DNA of 64,000 nucleotides. It comes from Parabacteroides sp. PFB2-10 (GTDB taxonomy: Bacteria > Bacteroidota > Bacteroidia > Bacteroidales > Tannerellaceae). The first letter of the stretch is position 1. Every line of letters starts with the position of its first letter. The stretch is taken from the NCBI RefSeq assembly GCF_029893085.1, contig NZ_JARXWI010000001.1, forward strand, positions 372,001 through 436,000. Direction: 5' to 3'. Made by a program: the position numbers and the translations under genes. Below are positions 43,635 through 52,076 of the stretch, piece by piece. The notes below the pieces were generated by a model. That model was not told where the DNA came from. It made no database searches and was given only the letters and a program-made list of their open reading frames with translations.

Positions 43635-45233
43635 ATGCAAATAGTTATAAATAACCCGTATCGAATTGTCGGGATTCTCGCAAATAGTGTAGAGAAAGAC
43701 ATTTTGAAACAGAAAGCTAAAATCAAACGGTTTAGTGAGGTAGGAAAAGAGATTGCTTCTGAATACGATTTTTCGTTTCTACCTGCACTAAATAGGAGCA
43801 AAGACATTATCGACAAAGCCTTTTCTGACATCGAACAGAATCAAGATAAAGTAGCATATTCTCTATTTTGGTTTACCAACTTGAATTCGATCGACAATAC
43901 TGCTATCCAGCATCTTATTAGTGGAAATAAAGAGAAGGCACTTGAAATTTGGGAAAAGTTGACTGAGGGAAAGGAAGTCAACGCTAAAAATGTATCTGCT
44001 TTCAATAATCTTGGGACTCTCTATTTGTTGAATGAATCAAAGGAGAAACAGAAACAAGGCATTAGTGCTAAAATTAAATTGATTGAATCAGATAGTTTTA
44101 AAAACTTCGTCCATGCGGTCGCCGATGAAACATATACCATTGATACAAACAAACAAACTGAAAAATTCATCGACGATTTACTGTTGCAATACAAAAGTAA
44201 GTATCAGGCTGCTGACACAATAGATTTATTCTGTAACTGTAATGGTATGACGCAAAAGTATCTTTCTAAAAAATTCACAGAAGAACCTATCCATAAAATA
44301 GAGACTCAAATCGAACAAGCAAAGAGTAAGCGAATTAAAGACAAGTGCAATGCCCTCCAATATGGTACAGATTTACACAAAAATACACAAAAAGAATTGA
44401 CTCTGTTAAATTCTATATTGGGAGTAACTAATCTTCAATACAAAATGCTTGTCGACAATGTCGCAAAAGAAATATTACAATGCTCCATTGACTATTTTAA
44501 CGAAAGCCAAGAACAGAAAAAAAACAACGATTATTTGGGTGAAGCTATGAGGCTGGCAAAATTAGCGGATGAGATTGCGATTAACAAAATCACAAAGGAT
44601 CGTATAAAAGACAGTATTAATACGCTAGAAGAAATGAAAGACCGAGAACTTTCTCAAGCGATTGAATTCTTAAAGTCAGTGAAAAACGCTTACGAAACTA
44701 ACAAAGCTAAAATAAATAGAGATGTTATGCTCATGCCTTTAGGCTATAATCAAACTATCAATTGGTCTAAAGTTAATGAAATGATAGAGAAATCTATTGA
44801 TTGGAATAAAGTCGTAGAATTAGTAAAAGAGATAATACCATTACAAAATATTGAAAGAATCAAACTATCAGAAAAGCATGCTAAATTAACTGAATTTAAA
44901 TTGTTAGTTGATTTTTTGTTTAAGAAATTGAATTACTCCCAAAAGAATAGTGTGAATTATTTACGCTATTGGCAATCATCAAATACGACTTCACCAAGTA
45001 GCGGATGCTATATTGCAACAATGGCTTATGGTAATTATGACCACCCACAAGTGATGGAGTTAAGAGAGTTTCGAGATAATATATTAAGCAAAAACTTTGT
45101 TGGGAAGTTGTTTGTAAGAGTCTATTATAGGTATTCACCTATGCTTGTTGAAAAATTGCAGGATAGACCTAAAATAAACAAATCAATTAGACATATATTA
45201 GATAAATTTATATTATTAATTAACAGAAAATGA
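43635..45233 (+). CDS. Cargo protein 1: helical repeat protein with C-terminal CFI-box
   Basis: 532-aa protein of unknown function. The N-terminus ([40 protein letters not shown]) has the NPYRIxG start seen in some J-domain-like proteins linked to Hsp70 genes, but no HPD motif, so it is not a normal DnaJ. The middle is helical, TPR-like ([42 protein letters not shown]). The last 75 residues form a CFI-box domain beginning at Cys458 ([27 protein letters not shown]...[10 protein letters not shown]). No signal peptide, so it is presumably cytosolic. It overlaps the next gene by 4 bp. It may be a co-chaperone or client adaptor for the Hsp70 two genes on; this is inference. Confidence 0.65.
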   Translation: MQIVINNPYRIVGILANSVEKDILKQKAKIKRFSEVGKEIASEYDFSFLPALNRSKDIIDKAFSDIEQNQDKVAYSLFWFTNLNSIDNTAIQHLISGNKEKALEIWEKLTEGKEVNAKNVSAFNNLGTLYLLNESKEKQKQGISAKIKLIESDSFKNFVHAVADETYTIDTNKQTEKFIDDLLLQYKSKYQAADTIDLFCNCNGMTQKYLSKKFTEEPIHKIETQIEQAKSKRIKDKCNALQYGTDLHKNTQKELTLLNSILGVTNLQYKMLVDNVAKEILQCSIDYFNESQEQKKNNDYLGEAMRLAKLADEIAINKITKDRIKDSINTLEEMKDRELSQAIEFLKSVKNAYETNKAKINRDVMLMPLGYNQTINWSKVNEMIEKSIDWNKVVELVKEIIPLQNIERIKLSEKHAKLTEFKLLVDFLFKKLNYSQKNSVNYLRYWQSSNTTSPSSGCYIATMAYGNYDHPQVMELREFRDNILSKNFVGKLFVRVYYRYSPMLVEKLQDRPKINKSIRHILDKFILLINRK

Positions 45234-46171
45234 GAATACTACTATTGGTAATTGCCATTTTTGGCATGACAAACTTGTCTGCACAATCTCAAATAGACAG
45301 TTTGTTGACGGAAGAAATATCAATAATTAAAAATACTATTGATAGTCAGAAACAAGAAATATCCGTGTTGCAACAAAAATTAAATACTCAACAGATTATT
45401 GTCAATCAACAAAAAAATGCTTTGGATATATTGATTTCTAAAACAGGAGATCAACAAAAACAGATTGATAGTTTGAAGCTGGAAACAAAAAATAGTGCTC
45501 TAACCATCCAATCCATTGCGAATGAATTAGGTGCTAAAATTCAAGAAACTGAAGTAACAGCAAAAGATGGAATTTCAAAGCTGGACAGAGATGTAACCCT
45601 AAATCGCCTTTATTGGGTTATAGGCACTTTATTTATCTTACTGTTATGTGGAATGTTATATTTACTGTTAGGCAAACGTATTCAAACCAGTAAAACTGAT
45701 GTGGAAACGCAAATTAGAAATACTAAAAAATCTTTGGAAGAAGAAAGTGTCAAGTTAGATAGCAAACTAGTAGAAGTCTTGGAAACACAGCTAAAATTGC
45801 AGCAAGGAGAAAAACAAATTGCATTCACAAACTTGAGCAATGAAATCGATCACTCATTAGCACTGAAAGTTGCAGATGAAATCGTAAGAATGCAAAAAAA
45901 TATATCAAAAATGGATGATGATACTAAAGGTTTAAAACCACTTATAAAAGGAATTGAAAGAATACAAGCGAATTTCGCATCTAATGGTTATGAGATGGTT
46001 AATCTCTTAAATAAGGACTATGATGAGAGAATGAGCATTGATGTTATTAACTTTATAACTGATGATAATCTGCCTGATGGAAGAAAAGTTATTACAGCAG
46101 TTATTAAGCCACAGGTAAATTATAATGGAGTTCTTATCCAAAGAGCGCAAGTAGATGTTTCACAAAATTAA
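45230..46171 (+). CDS. Cargo protein 2: exported coiled-coil protein with one membrane span
   Basis: 313-aa protein of unknown function. It has a signal peptide ([19 protein letters not shown]), a periplasmic coiled coil (about 20-120, [24 protein letters not shown]), a transmembrane helix (about 127-150, [22 protein letters not shown]) and a second, cytosolic coiled coil (about 150-250), ending in a small domain ([37 protein letters not shown]). The layout is that of a rod through the inner membrane, fit for passing a signal from envelope to cytosol. It overlaps the gene before it by ATGA and precedes the Hsp70 gene by 18 bp. I recognise no named family. Confidence 0.62.
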   Translation: MRILLLVIAIFGMTNLSAQSQIDSLLTEEISIIKNTIDSQKQEISVLQQKLNTQQIIVNQQKNALDILISKTGDQQKQIDSLKLETKNSALTIQSIANELGAKIQETEVTAKDGISKLDRDVTLNRLYWVIGTLFILLLCGMLYLLLGKRIQTSKTDVETQIRNTKKSLEEESVKLDSKLVEVLETQLKLQQGEKQIAFTNLSNEIDHSLALKVADEIVRMQKNISKMDDDTKGLKPLIKGIERIQANFASNGYEMVNLLNKDYDERMSIDVINFITDDNLPDGRKVITAVIKPQVNYNGVLIQRAQVDVSQN

Positions 46172-46189
46172 AAAATATACGAGAATAAT

Positions 46190-48700
46190 ATGGCAAGAAC
46201 AAAGATAGATTACGGGATTGACTTAGGGACAACTAACTCAGCTATTTCTAGAATAGAAAATGGAGAAGCAAAAATTATTAAAATAAATGGTCAGGACGAT
46301 ACGATGCCATCTTGTATCGCTTATAATAAGAAAGGTGTTTTGGTAGGAAAGAAAGCCTTTGCTGCTTATCGAAGTGAGCAGGAAGCAAGACTATCAAAAG
46401 ATATTGCTCCAAACGCATTCATAGAATTCAAGCGAACGATGGGAACGGACAAAAAATATTTTAGTTCCAACTTCGAAAGAAATTTTAGTTCGGAAGAATT
46501 ATCTGCAGAAGTTCTAAAAACATTAAAATCATTTGTTACTGATGAAGCTGTAAACGCAATTGTTATTACTGTTCCTGCTGCATTCAAAAATAATCAGATT
46601 GATGCGACAAGAAGAGCCGCGATATTAGCAGGATTTGAACATGCAGAGGTTTTACAAGAACCTGTTGCTGCTGCTATGGCTTATGGCGTAGATAGTAAGA
46701 AGAAAGATGGCTTTTGGTTGGTTTTTGATTTTGGAGGAGGTACATTTGATGCAGCTCTGCTCAAAGTAGAAGACGGTATTATGAAGGTGGCCGATACGGA
46801 AGGCGATAATTATCTAGGGGGTAAAAACTTAGATTTAGCCGTCGTTGATGAAATTTTGATTCCGCATATTCAGAAAAACTTCTCAATTGAGAATATATTG
46901 GAAGATGATGATACAAAAGCGAAATATAAAGATGCATTAAAACCGTATGCCGAAGAACTGAAGAATGAGCTTTCATTTAGAAACAGCTACGATTTGTACA
47001 AAGAAGATCGATGTGGAATAGATGATGATGGAGAAGAAATCGAAATCGATTTAACCGTAACACAAGAAGAATTAGAAAAGGTATTATCTCCTGTTTTTCA
47101 GAAAGCGATTGATATTTCCAAAAAATTATTGAAAAGAAATAACTTAAGAGGATCTTCTTTAGATTCATTGATATTGGTTGGAGGTCCGACTTTCTCACCT
47201 ATTGTCAGAAAAATGTTGGAACAACAAATTACCAAACCCGATACAAGCATTGATCCAATGACAGTTGTATCTAAAGGAGCTGCATTATATGCTTCTACAG
47301 TTGAAATTTCGGAGAAAATCAAAGAACAAACAAGAGATAAATCTAAGTTGCAAATTGAAATTGGTCATGAAGCTTCCACTGTAGAATTAGAAGAATTTGT
47401 TACATTGAAGATTTTAATCGACAAAACTGAAGGAGCAATTCCTGAAAAAGTCTTTGCCGAAATCACAAGAAATGACAAAGCTTGGTCAAGTGGAAAAGTT
47501 GAAATCAACAAAATAGGGGAGGTTATTGAGACACAACTAGTAGAAGGAAAGACTAATGGGTTTGAAGTCACATTATACGATGACAAAGGAAATATTTTGG
47601 AGAGCGAGCCAAAAGAATTCACTGTGATTCAAGGTTCTAAAATTGGTAGTGCAACATTGCCTTATAGCTATGGTATTGAAATTAAATCCAAAGGAAACAG
47701 CAGAATTGTTTTTAGCGAAGTGTCTGGATTAGAGAAAAATAAATCACTACCTTCTGTCGGAACAAAAAATGGATTGAAAACACAAAAACAAATTCGCCCC
47801 GGAATGGAGTCGGATTTCATCAAAATTCCTTTATATCAAGGTGAGCATGGAGCAGATGGGACAAGAGCTATTTACAACGAACATGTTTATGATATTATTA
47901 TAAGTGGTGCAGACTTGCCCGCATTGTTGCCTGAAAATAGTGATGTGGATCTGACTATCAATATTGATAATTCTCAAAGAGTTTCTATTCAAGCATACTT
48001 TCCATATTTGGACCACACTGCTGAAATAGAAGTACCAACAGACACAGTGCAATCCGTAGAAACGAATTGGCTTGCCAATGAAATTCGTAAAGCTAAAGGA
48101 AGCATAGAAGAATTGAAAGAGGATGGAAGCCAGGGAGAAAGAATTCAGAAAATAGAAGCCGAAATCAAGGAGTTAGAAAAACGGTTTGAAAATAGCAGAA
48201 ATGATGTTGACGGAAAACAAGAAGTTTTGGCGAATCTAAGGAAAACACTTAAAGCTATTGATGAATTAAGCGAAACTACCGAATGGCCAAAATTGGAAGA
48301 AGAACTGAAAGAAGAATTTTACCGATTAGAAAAGGCTAATAAGGATTTAGGGAATGATCGTTCTACTCAAATCGTAAACCAATTGCGAAACCAACTTGAA
48401 GAGATATTAAAATCGCAAGATATTAAATTAGGCAAAGTATTAGCGGAAGAAATACATACTGTATTCTTTCAACTGACTATGGTTTATCAACTGATTGGAT
48501 TTATCAGACATCACAATCAGAATTTTAGTTTTTATCATTGGATAGACAGTCATAGGGCAAGACAATTATTAAATGAAGGTTTGCAGCAAATCGGAGAAAA
48601 CCCTAATGTTGAGGACTTGCGTCCTATAGTAATAGGCCTAATTAATTTATTGCCAAATGATGAAAGGCCAAGCGGAGATGACTCAGTTTTAGTTGGTTAA
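46190..48700 (+). CDS. Cargo protein 3: Hsp70 (DnaK-like) with non-canonical C-terminus
   Basis: 836-aa Hsp70-family ATPase. The actin-like nucleotide-binding domain is intact: phosphate-1 loop DLGTTNS (residues 11-17), phosphate-2 FDFGGGTFD (179-187) and adenosine motif LVGGPTFSP (from about 329); EPVAAAMAYG is also present. After about residue 380 it departs from DnaK: two predicted beta-rich regions and a long charged helical tail (IRKAKGSIEELKEDGSQGERIQKIEAEIKELEKRF and onward to the C-terminus) replace the standard substrate-binding lid, and there is no EEVD-like or acidic GG tail. It is about 200 aa longer than DnaK. No grpE or normal dnaJ is linked; genes on either side may serve as partners. 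Confidence 0.9.
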   Translation: MARTKIDYGIDLGTTNSAISRIENGEAKIIKINGQDDTMPSCIAYNKKGVLVGKKAFAAYRSEQEARLSKDIAPNAFIEFKRTMGTDKKYFSSNFERNFSSEELSAEVLKTLKSFVTDEAVNAIVITVPAAFKNNQIDATRRAAILAGFEHAEVLQEPVAAAMAYGVDSKKKDGFWLVFDFGGGTFDAALLKVEDGIMKVADTEGDNYLGGKNLDLAVVDEILIPHIQKNFSIENILEDDDTKAKYKDALKPYAEELKNELSFRNSYDLYKEDRCGIDDDGEEIEIDLTVTQEELEKVLSPVFQKAIDISKKLLKRNNLRGSSLDSLILVGGPTFSPIVRKMLEQQITKPDTSIDPMTVVSKGAALYASTVEISEKIKEQTRDKSKLQIEIGHEASTVELEEFVTLKILIDKTEGAIPEKVFAEITRNDKAWSSGKVEINKIGEVIETQLVEGKTNGFEVTLYDDKGNILESEPKEFTVIQGSKIGSATLPYSYGIEIKSKGNSRIVFSEVSGLEKNKSLPSVGTKNGLKTQKQIRPGMESDFIKIPLYQGEHGADGTRAIYNEHVYDIIISGADLPALLPENSDVDLTINIDNSQRVSIQAYFPYLDHTAEIEVPTDTVQSVETNWLANEIRKAKGSIEELKEDGSQGERIQKIEAEIKELEKRFENSRNDVDGKQEVLANLRKTLKAIDELSETTEWPKLEEELKEEFYRLEKANKDLGNDRSTQIVNQLRNQLEEILKSQDIKLGKVLAEEIHTVFFQLTMVYQLIGFIRHHNQNFSFYHWIDSHRARQLLNEGLQQIGENPNVEDLRPIVIGLINLLPNDERPSGDDSVLVG

Positions 48701-48711
48701 TTTAAAAAGTT

Positions 48712-49374
48712 ATGAGAATAAAATTAATTATTTCTTTTTTTATGGTGCTTACGTTCGCGTTTTCTTCTTGCGAGTCGGCAGAAGAAAAAACGAAACGTAT
48801 GGCCAGGAAAGAAGCTCAAAGAATTGAGCTTGAGGAAAAACGAAAAAGCGAAGAAGCCGTACGTGCATATAAATTAGAACAAGAACAAATCAAACGAGAA
48901 GAGCGGCTAGAACAAGAACGTCAAGAAAAAGATATTTATGACAAGTATATCAATAACTCTTTAAGCACAGGATCAACACCTTATTCCTATTGTTATGGCA
49001 AAAACAAATCATGTTCTGAATATGGCTGTTCCCAAATCAAAGTTACAACTCCATATAATTCTGATGTTTTAGTAACCATCAAAAGAAACGATATAGTCGT
49101 AAGACACGCTTATATTAAAGCCGGAAGTTCTTATACGTTCGAGATACCCGACGGAACATATCAACCTTTCTTTTATTATGGTAAAGGTTGGAATCCTGAA
49201 AAAGTGATGAAACAAACCTCTTCTGGAACACTTAAAGGAGGGTTTATTTCGAATGAATCCTTTGGGAAAGATAGTCCACAAAGGTTATCAAATGAAATTC
49301 TTGAATACAGATTGATACTTCAACATAACGGCAACTTCAGTACACAACCAAGCAATGTTAATGACGCACTTTAG
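48712..49374 (+). CDS. Cargo protein 4: lipoprotein with charged helix
   Basis: 220-aa lipoprotein (signal ends AFSSC). A highly charged helix (about 22-85, EEKTKRMARKEAQRIELEEKRKSEEAVRAYKLEQEQIKREERLEQERQ, likely coiled coil) is followed by a compact domain with three cysteines (YCYGKNKSCSEYGC) and beta-strand segments (DVLVTIKRNDIVVRHAYIKAGSSYTFEIPDGTYQPFFYYGKG). No known family is recognised. It lies 11 bp after the Hsp70 gene and its stop is directly followed by the ATG of the kinase-AAA gene, so it belongs to the operon. It could be the envelope sensor, which is inference. Confidence 0.62.
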   Translation: MRIKLIISFFMVLTFAFSSCESAEEKTKRMARKEAQRIELEEKRKSEEAVRAYKLEQEQIKREERLEQERQEKDIYDKYINNSLSTGSTPYSYCYGKNKSCSEYGCSQIKVTTPYNSDVLVTIKRNDIVVRHAYIKAGSSYTFEIPDGTYQPFFYYGKGWNPEKVMKQTSSGTLKGGFISNESFGKDSPQRLSNEILEYRLILQHNGNFSTQPSNVNDAL

Positions 49375-51135
49375 ATGAATAATTCAAATCAAATATTAAA
49401 TAAAAGTCAAATTATTGACGATAAATACTCAGTTAGTTTCTTTCTGAAAAAAGGGAGTTATGCGGAATCATATCGTGTTCAGAATGAGTCAAAAGAGACA
49501 AAATATTTAAAATTATTTGATTACAGCAAACTACATCGAACACAGTTTGCTGATAACGGGAATATTCTGGAAATCGAAATTCTGAAGCAAATCAAGCATC
49601 CTAATATAGTTAAGTATAATGATAATGGGAATGCCATTGTCAATAATCAGAAGTTAGCTTATGTTGTACTTGACTTTGTAAGTGGGGAAACTTTAGCCGA
49701 AAAAATGAAGCGTGAAGATACACTTAATCCATATGAGGCAAAAGATATTATTCTAAGCACATTAAACGGCTTGAACTATCTACACAACAAACAAATCGTC
49801 CATAACGACATTACCATTCAAAATATAATGTTGGATTTATCAGGTAAAGTTCCAATCTCCAAAATCATAGACTTTGGTTATGCACGTTTTTTACAGCAAT
49901 CTAACAAAGAGTTTTTAAAAGATGGTCTGAACCCTTTTTACACAGCGAACGAAACCTTCAATAAAGTTTTTTCTTTTCAGAGCGATATATACTCTGTAGG
50001 AGCATTGTATTATCATTTGCTTACTGGATTGCCTCCGTATTTTGTTGAAATATCTAAATACAAATCCGACAAAATAGCATTGGAAGAAGCAGTTTTAGAG
50101 GAGCGGAGAAAACCTTTGAAGTTTTCAGAAAAGATAAATGAACAGACACAGAATATCATTCTAAAGGCACTGCATCCAAAGACAGAACATCGCTTTAAAT
50201 CGACAAAAGAATTTATACAGGCATTAAACGGGGAGTTAGAAGTTGAACGTTCTATGCTTGATGATAAGGCAACTCGAATACAGCCGAAGGAGAAAAAGAA
50301 GGGGAAAGGTTTTTCTGCTATTGCTGGAATGCAAGACTTGAAAGATCAATTACAATTAGATGTAATTGATGCGTTGCATAACCCAGAAGAGTATGCCAAG
50401 TATGGAGTAACCATTCCGAATGGAATGTTATTATATGGTCCTCCAGGATGTGGGAAAACATTCTTTGCAAAACATTTCGCCGAAGAAGTAGGATTTAACT
50501 TTATGCTTGTTAAGTCAGGTACATTAAAAAGTCGCTTTGTAAATGCTACTGAAGAAAATATATCTAAAATGTTTCATGATGCAGAAGAAAATGCTCCTAC
50601 AATAATATTTATCGATGAAATAAGTGGACTGTTTCCAAGCAGAGATAGCGAAGCGCATGAGATGTCTAAAAATGCGGTGGAAGCTATGCTTACGGAAATG
50701 GATCGAACAGGAGAAAGAGGTATATTTGTTTTGTGTGCAACAAACTATCCGGATAGAATTGATGCGGCACTATTACGATCAGGCCGTTTAGACAAAAAGT
50801 ATTATCTATCTCCTCCCGACTATGAAGCACGAAGAGCTATGTTTGAAATGTACTTGCAAAATCGCCATTTAGATTTCGGAATTGACTACGATAAAATAGC
50901 AAGTGCAACAAAAAATTATGTTTCTTCTGATATAAAATTAATTGTTGACGAAGCTTCAAGGATTGCTTTGAAAACAAAGTCAAGGATTTCGATGAGAATT
51001 ATTGAAGATGTTATAAATAAGACAAAGCCATCTGTTTCTTCCTGTGAAATAGAGAAATATCAAATCATGCATGCTAAGCTGAGTGGAGAATACAAAGAAA
51101 GAAATAACGAACGACCAAGAATTGGTTTTAAATAA
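49375..51135 (+). CDS. Cargo protein 5: Ser/Thr protein kinase fused to AAA+ ATPase
   Basis: 586-aa two-domain signalling protein. The N-terminal eukaryotic-like kinase (about 12-285) has a Gly-poor loop (FLKKGSYAESYRV), a probable ATP Lys in KYLKLFDYSK, a catalytic loop reading HND (residues 143-145; HNDITIQNIML) in place of HRD, DFG at 166-168 and FQSDIYSVGALYYHLLTG. The C-terminal AAA+ domain (about 310-570) is of the Cdc48/FtsH/spastin type: Walker A GPPGCGKT (355-362), Walker B FIDE (D414, E415), sensor-1 ATN and SGRLDKK arginine-finger region. No protease or membrane segment is present. It is preceded without gap by the lipoprotein gene. Likely a regulated unfoldase; the regulation is inference. 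Confidence 0.9.
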   Translation: MNNSNQILNKSQIIDDKYSVSFFLKKGSYAESYRVQNESKETKYLKLFDYSKLHRTQFADNGNILEIEILKQIKHPNIVKYNDNGNAIVNNQKLAYVVLDFVSGETLAEKMKREDTLNPYEAKDIILSTLNGLNYLHNKQIVHNDITIQNIMLDLSGKVPISKIIDFGYARFLQQSNKEFLKDGLNPFYTANETFNKVFSFQSDIYSVGALYYHLLTGLPPYFVEISKYKSDKIALEEAVLEERRKPLKFSEKINEQTQNIILKALHPKTEHRFKSTKEFIQALNGELEVERSMLDDKATRIQPKEKKKGKGFSAIAGMQDLKDQLQLDVIDALHNPEEYAKYGVTIPNGMLLYGPPGCGKTFFAKHFAEEVGFNFMLVKSGTLKSRFVNATEENISKMFHDAEENAPTIIFIDEISGLFPSRDSEAHEMSKNAVEAMLTEMDRTGERGIFVLCATNYPDRIDAALLRSGRLDKKYYLSPPDYEARRAMFEMYLQNRHLDFGIDYDKIASATKNYVSSDIKLIVDEASRIALKTKSRISMRIIEDVINKTKPSVSSCEIEKYQIMHAKLSGEYKERNNERPRIGFK

Positions 51136-51141
51136 TTGATT

Positions 51142-51681
51142 ATGAGACAATTTGACATTAATGATCTTTTGCTAAAGACTGCCTTCTCATGTATGGCATG
51201 TGATGGCAGTATTGATGAACAAGAGTTAACTCTTTTAAAGAAGTTACACAATGAGGAAAAACTCTTTGGAGAAATTGAACTAAGCAATGCATTAGATGAG
51301 TTACTTCAATGCATAAATGAAAATAGTCAAAAATTTCTTCATGACTATTTTGTAGAGTTAGATGTTTGCGGATTGTCAGAAGTAGATGAGTTGAAGATAA
51401 TTGAAGTGGCTATAGACACAATAAGAGCCGATGAAAAAATTGAGTATAGCGAAATAAAGTTCTTTAAGATTATTAGAAGCAAACTGCGTATAGATAATGA
51501 CTCTATACTTGCAATTCATCCCGATTATGAAGAATTCTTAGCACAGGATATAAAAAATGACAGCTATTCGCAAAGACTTCAAAACGATTATATGAGCACT
51601 ATTACTTTGCCTATATTTACCGATATTGATTTCGTATCAATACAGAAGGATATTAATCAGGGAGACGAACAACCTCGCTAA
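51142..51681 (+). CDS. Cargo protein 6: TerB-like protein
   Basis: 179-aa protein that looks like a single TerB/DjlA-type helical domain with two acidic metal-binding motifs: ACDGSIDEQELTLLKKL (about 19-35) and RADEKIEYSEIKFFKIIRSKL (about 95-115). TerB domains occur in tellurite/stress operons and in some anti-phage systems. The ATG at 51142 is preferred to an upstream TTG. The C-terminal 50 residues (LAQDIKNDSYSQRLQNDYMSTITLP...) are an extension without recognised motif. It is the last gene of the cargo operon and of the island. Confidence 0.78.
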   Translation: MRQFDINDLLLKTAFSCMACDGSIDEQELTLLKKLHNEEKLFGEIELSNALDELLQCINENSQKFLHDYFVELDVCGLSEVDELKIIEVAIDTIRADEKIEYSEIKFFKIIRSKLRIDNDSILAIHPDYEEFLAQDIKNDSYSQRLQNDYMSTITLPIFTDIDFVSIQKDINQGDEQPR

Positions 51682-51950
51682 AACAAGGGGGAGCAATTTT
51701 TGAAGAGAATCGGTGTCATCTCTATAAATTTGTATTCCAGATTGAGTGAAAGAGGTTTCTTTACATCTTCAATCTCCCATATTTAACGCAGCGAGCTTAA
51801 ATATCAAAATATTTTCTTACCTTTGTATTATCCTTTTAGCACCAAGCACAGTGCTGTAAAACGGTGAAAACCTCTCGTGGGTAGATCGTGGGACTAAGAT
51901 GATGCTGATTCTATAACGTATTGATATACTGGCTGGTTTTGCAAGGTTCA
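51682..51950 (+). other. Right-end noncoding region of the island
   Basis: No supported gene. It contains a -7-like box TACCTTTG (51818-51825), the short inverted repeat AGCAC/GTGCT (51845-51855) and the integrase-site core ATCGTGGGACT (51885-51895), which repeats the left-end motif. With the terminator at 52014 it could form a short independent transcript. Confidence 0.5.
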
Positions 51951-51980
51951 GAACCCCAGGCAAATCACCAGGCGGATCAC
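51951..51980. repeat. Right attachment repeat (attR)
   Basis: Exact 30-bp copy of 36080-36109, so it includes a displaced tRNA-Lys 3' end (20 bases through CCA). Similarity to the left side continues imperfectly to about 52050. Confidence 0.93.
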
Positions 51981-52013
51981 GAGAGAAGCCAAGAAATTGA
52001 AGAAATTCAACGT

Positions 52014-52053
52014 AAATCCCTGATTCCCATGCGGAGTCGGGGATTTCTTTTTT
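52014..52053 (+). terminator. Terminator at right junction
   Basis: AAATCCCTGATTCC (52014-52027) pairs with GGAGTCGGGGATTT (52033-52046), 12 of 14 positions by Watson-Crick plus wobble, then a long T-run. It is probably the original tRNA-Lys terminator displaced by the island, and also faces the convergent regulator gene. Confidence 0.8.
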
Positions 52054-52076
52054 TATTTACATTTTGGGGATCAGCG

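Larger units (their letters stand above)
36080..51980 (+). mobile_element. Integrative mobilizable island in tRNA-Lys
   Basis: About 15.9 kb between exact 30-bp direct repeats. It has a tyrosine integrase beside the tRNA, excisionase-like HTH genes, oriT-like hairpins, MobC and a relaxase, but no conjugation (type IV secretion) genes and no recognisable primase. It should therefore excise and be mobilized by a helper conjugative element. The segment 43.6-51.7 kb is a cargo operon, clearly more AT-rich than the host genes. Confidence 0.9.

Noticed and set aside
46190-48700. Considered as the housekeeping dnaK
   Set aside because: It is on a mobile island, much longer than DnaK, lacks a normal substrate-binding region and is not linked to grpE or dnaJ.
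51142-51681. Considered as part of a classical tellurite-resistance (ter) operon
   Set aside because: Only a TerB-like domain is present; TerC, TerD, TerA and TerZ types are absent.
36080-51980. Considered as a prophage
   Set aside because: KilA-N and RhuM-like proteins have phage relatives, but there are no capsid, terminase, tail or lysis genes, while mob genes are present.
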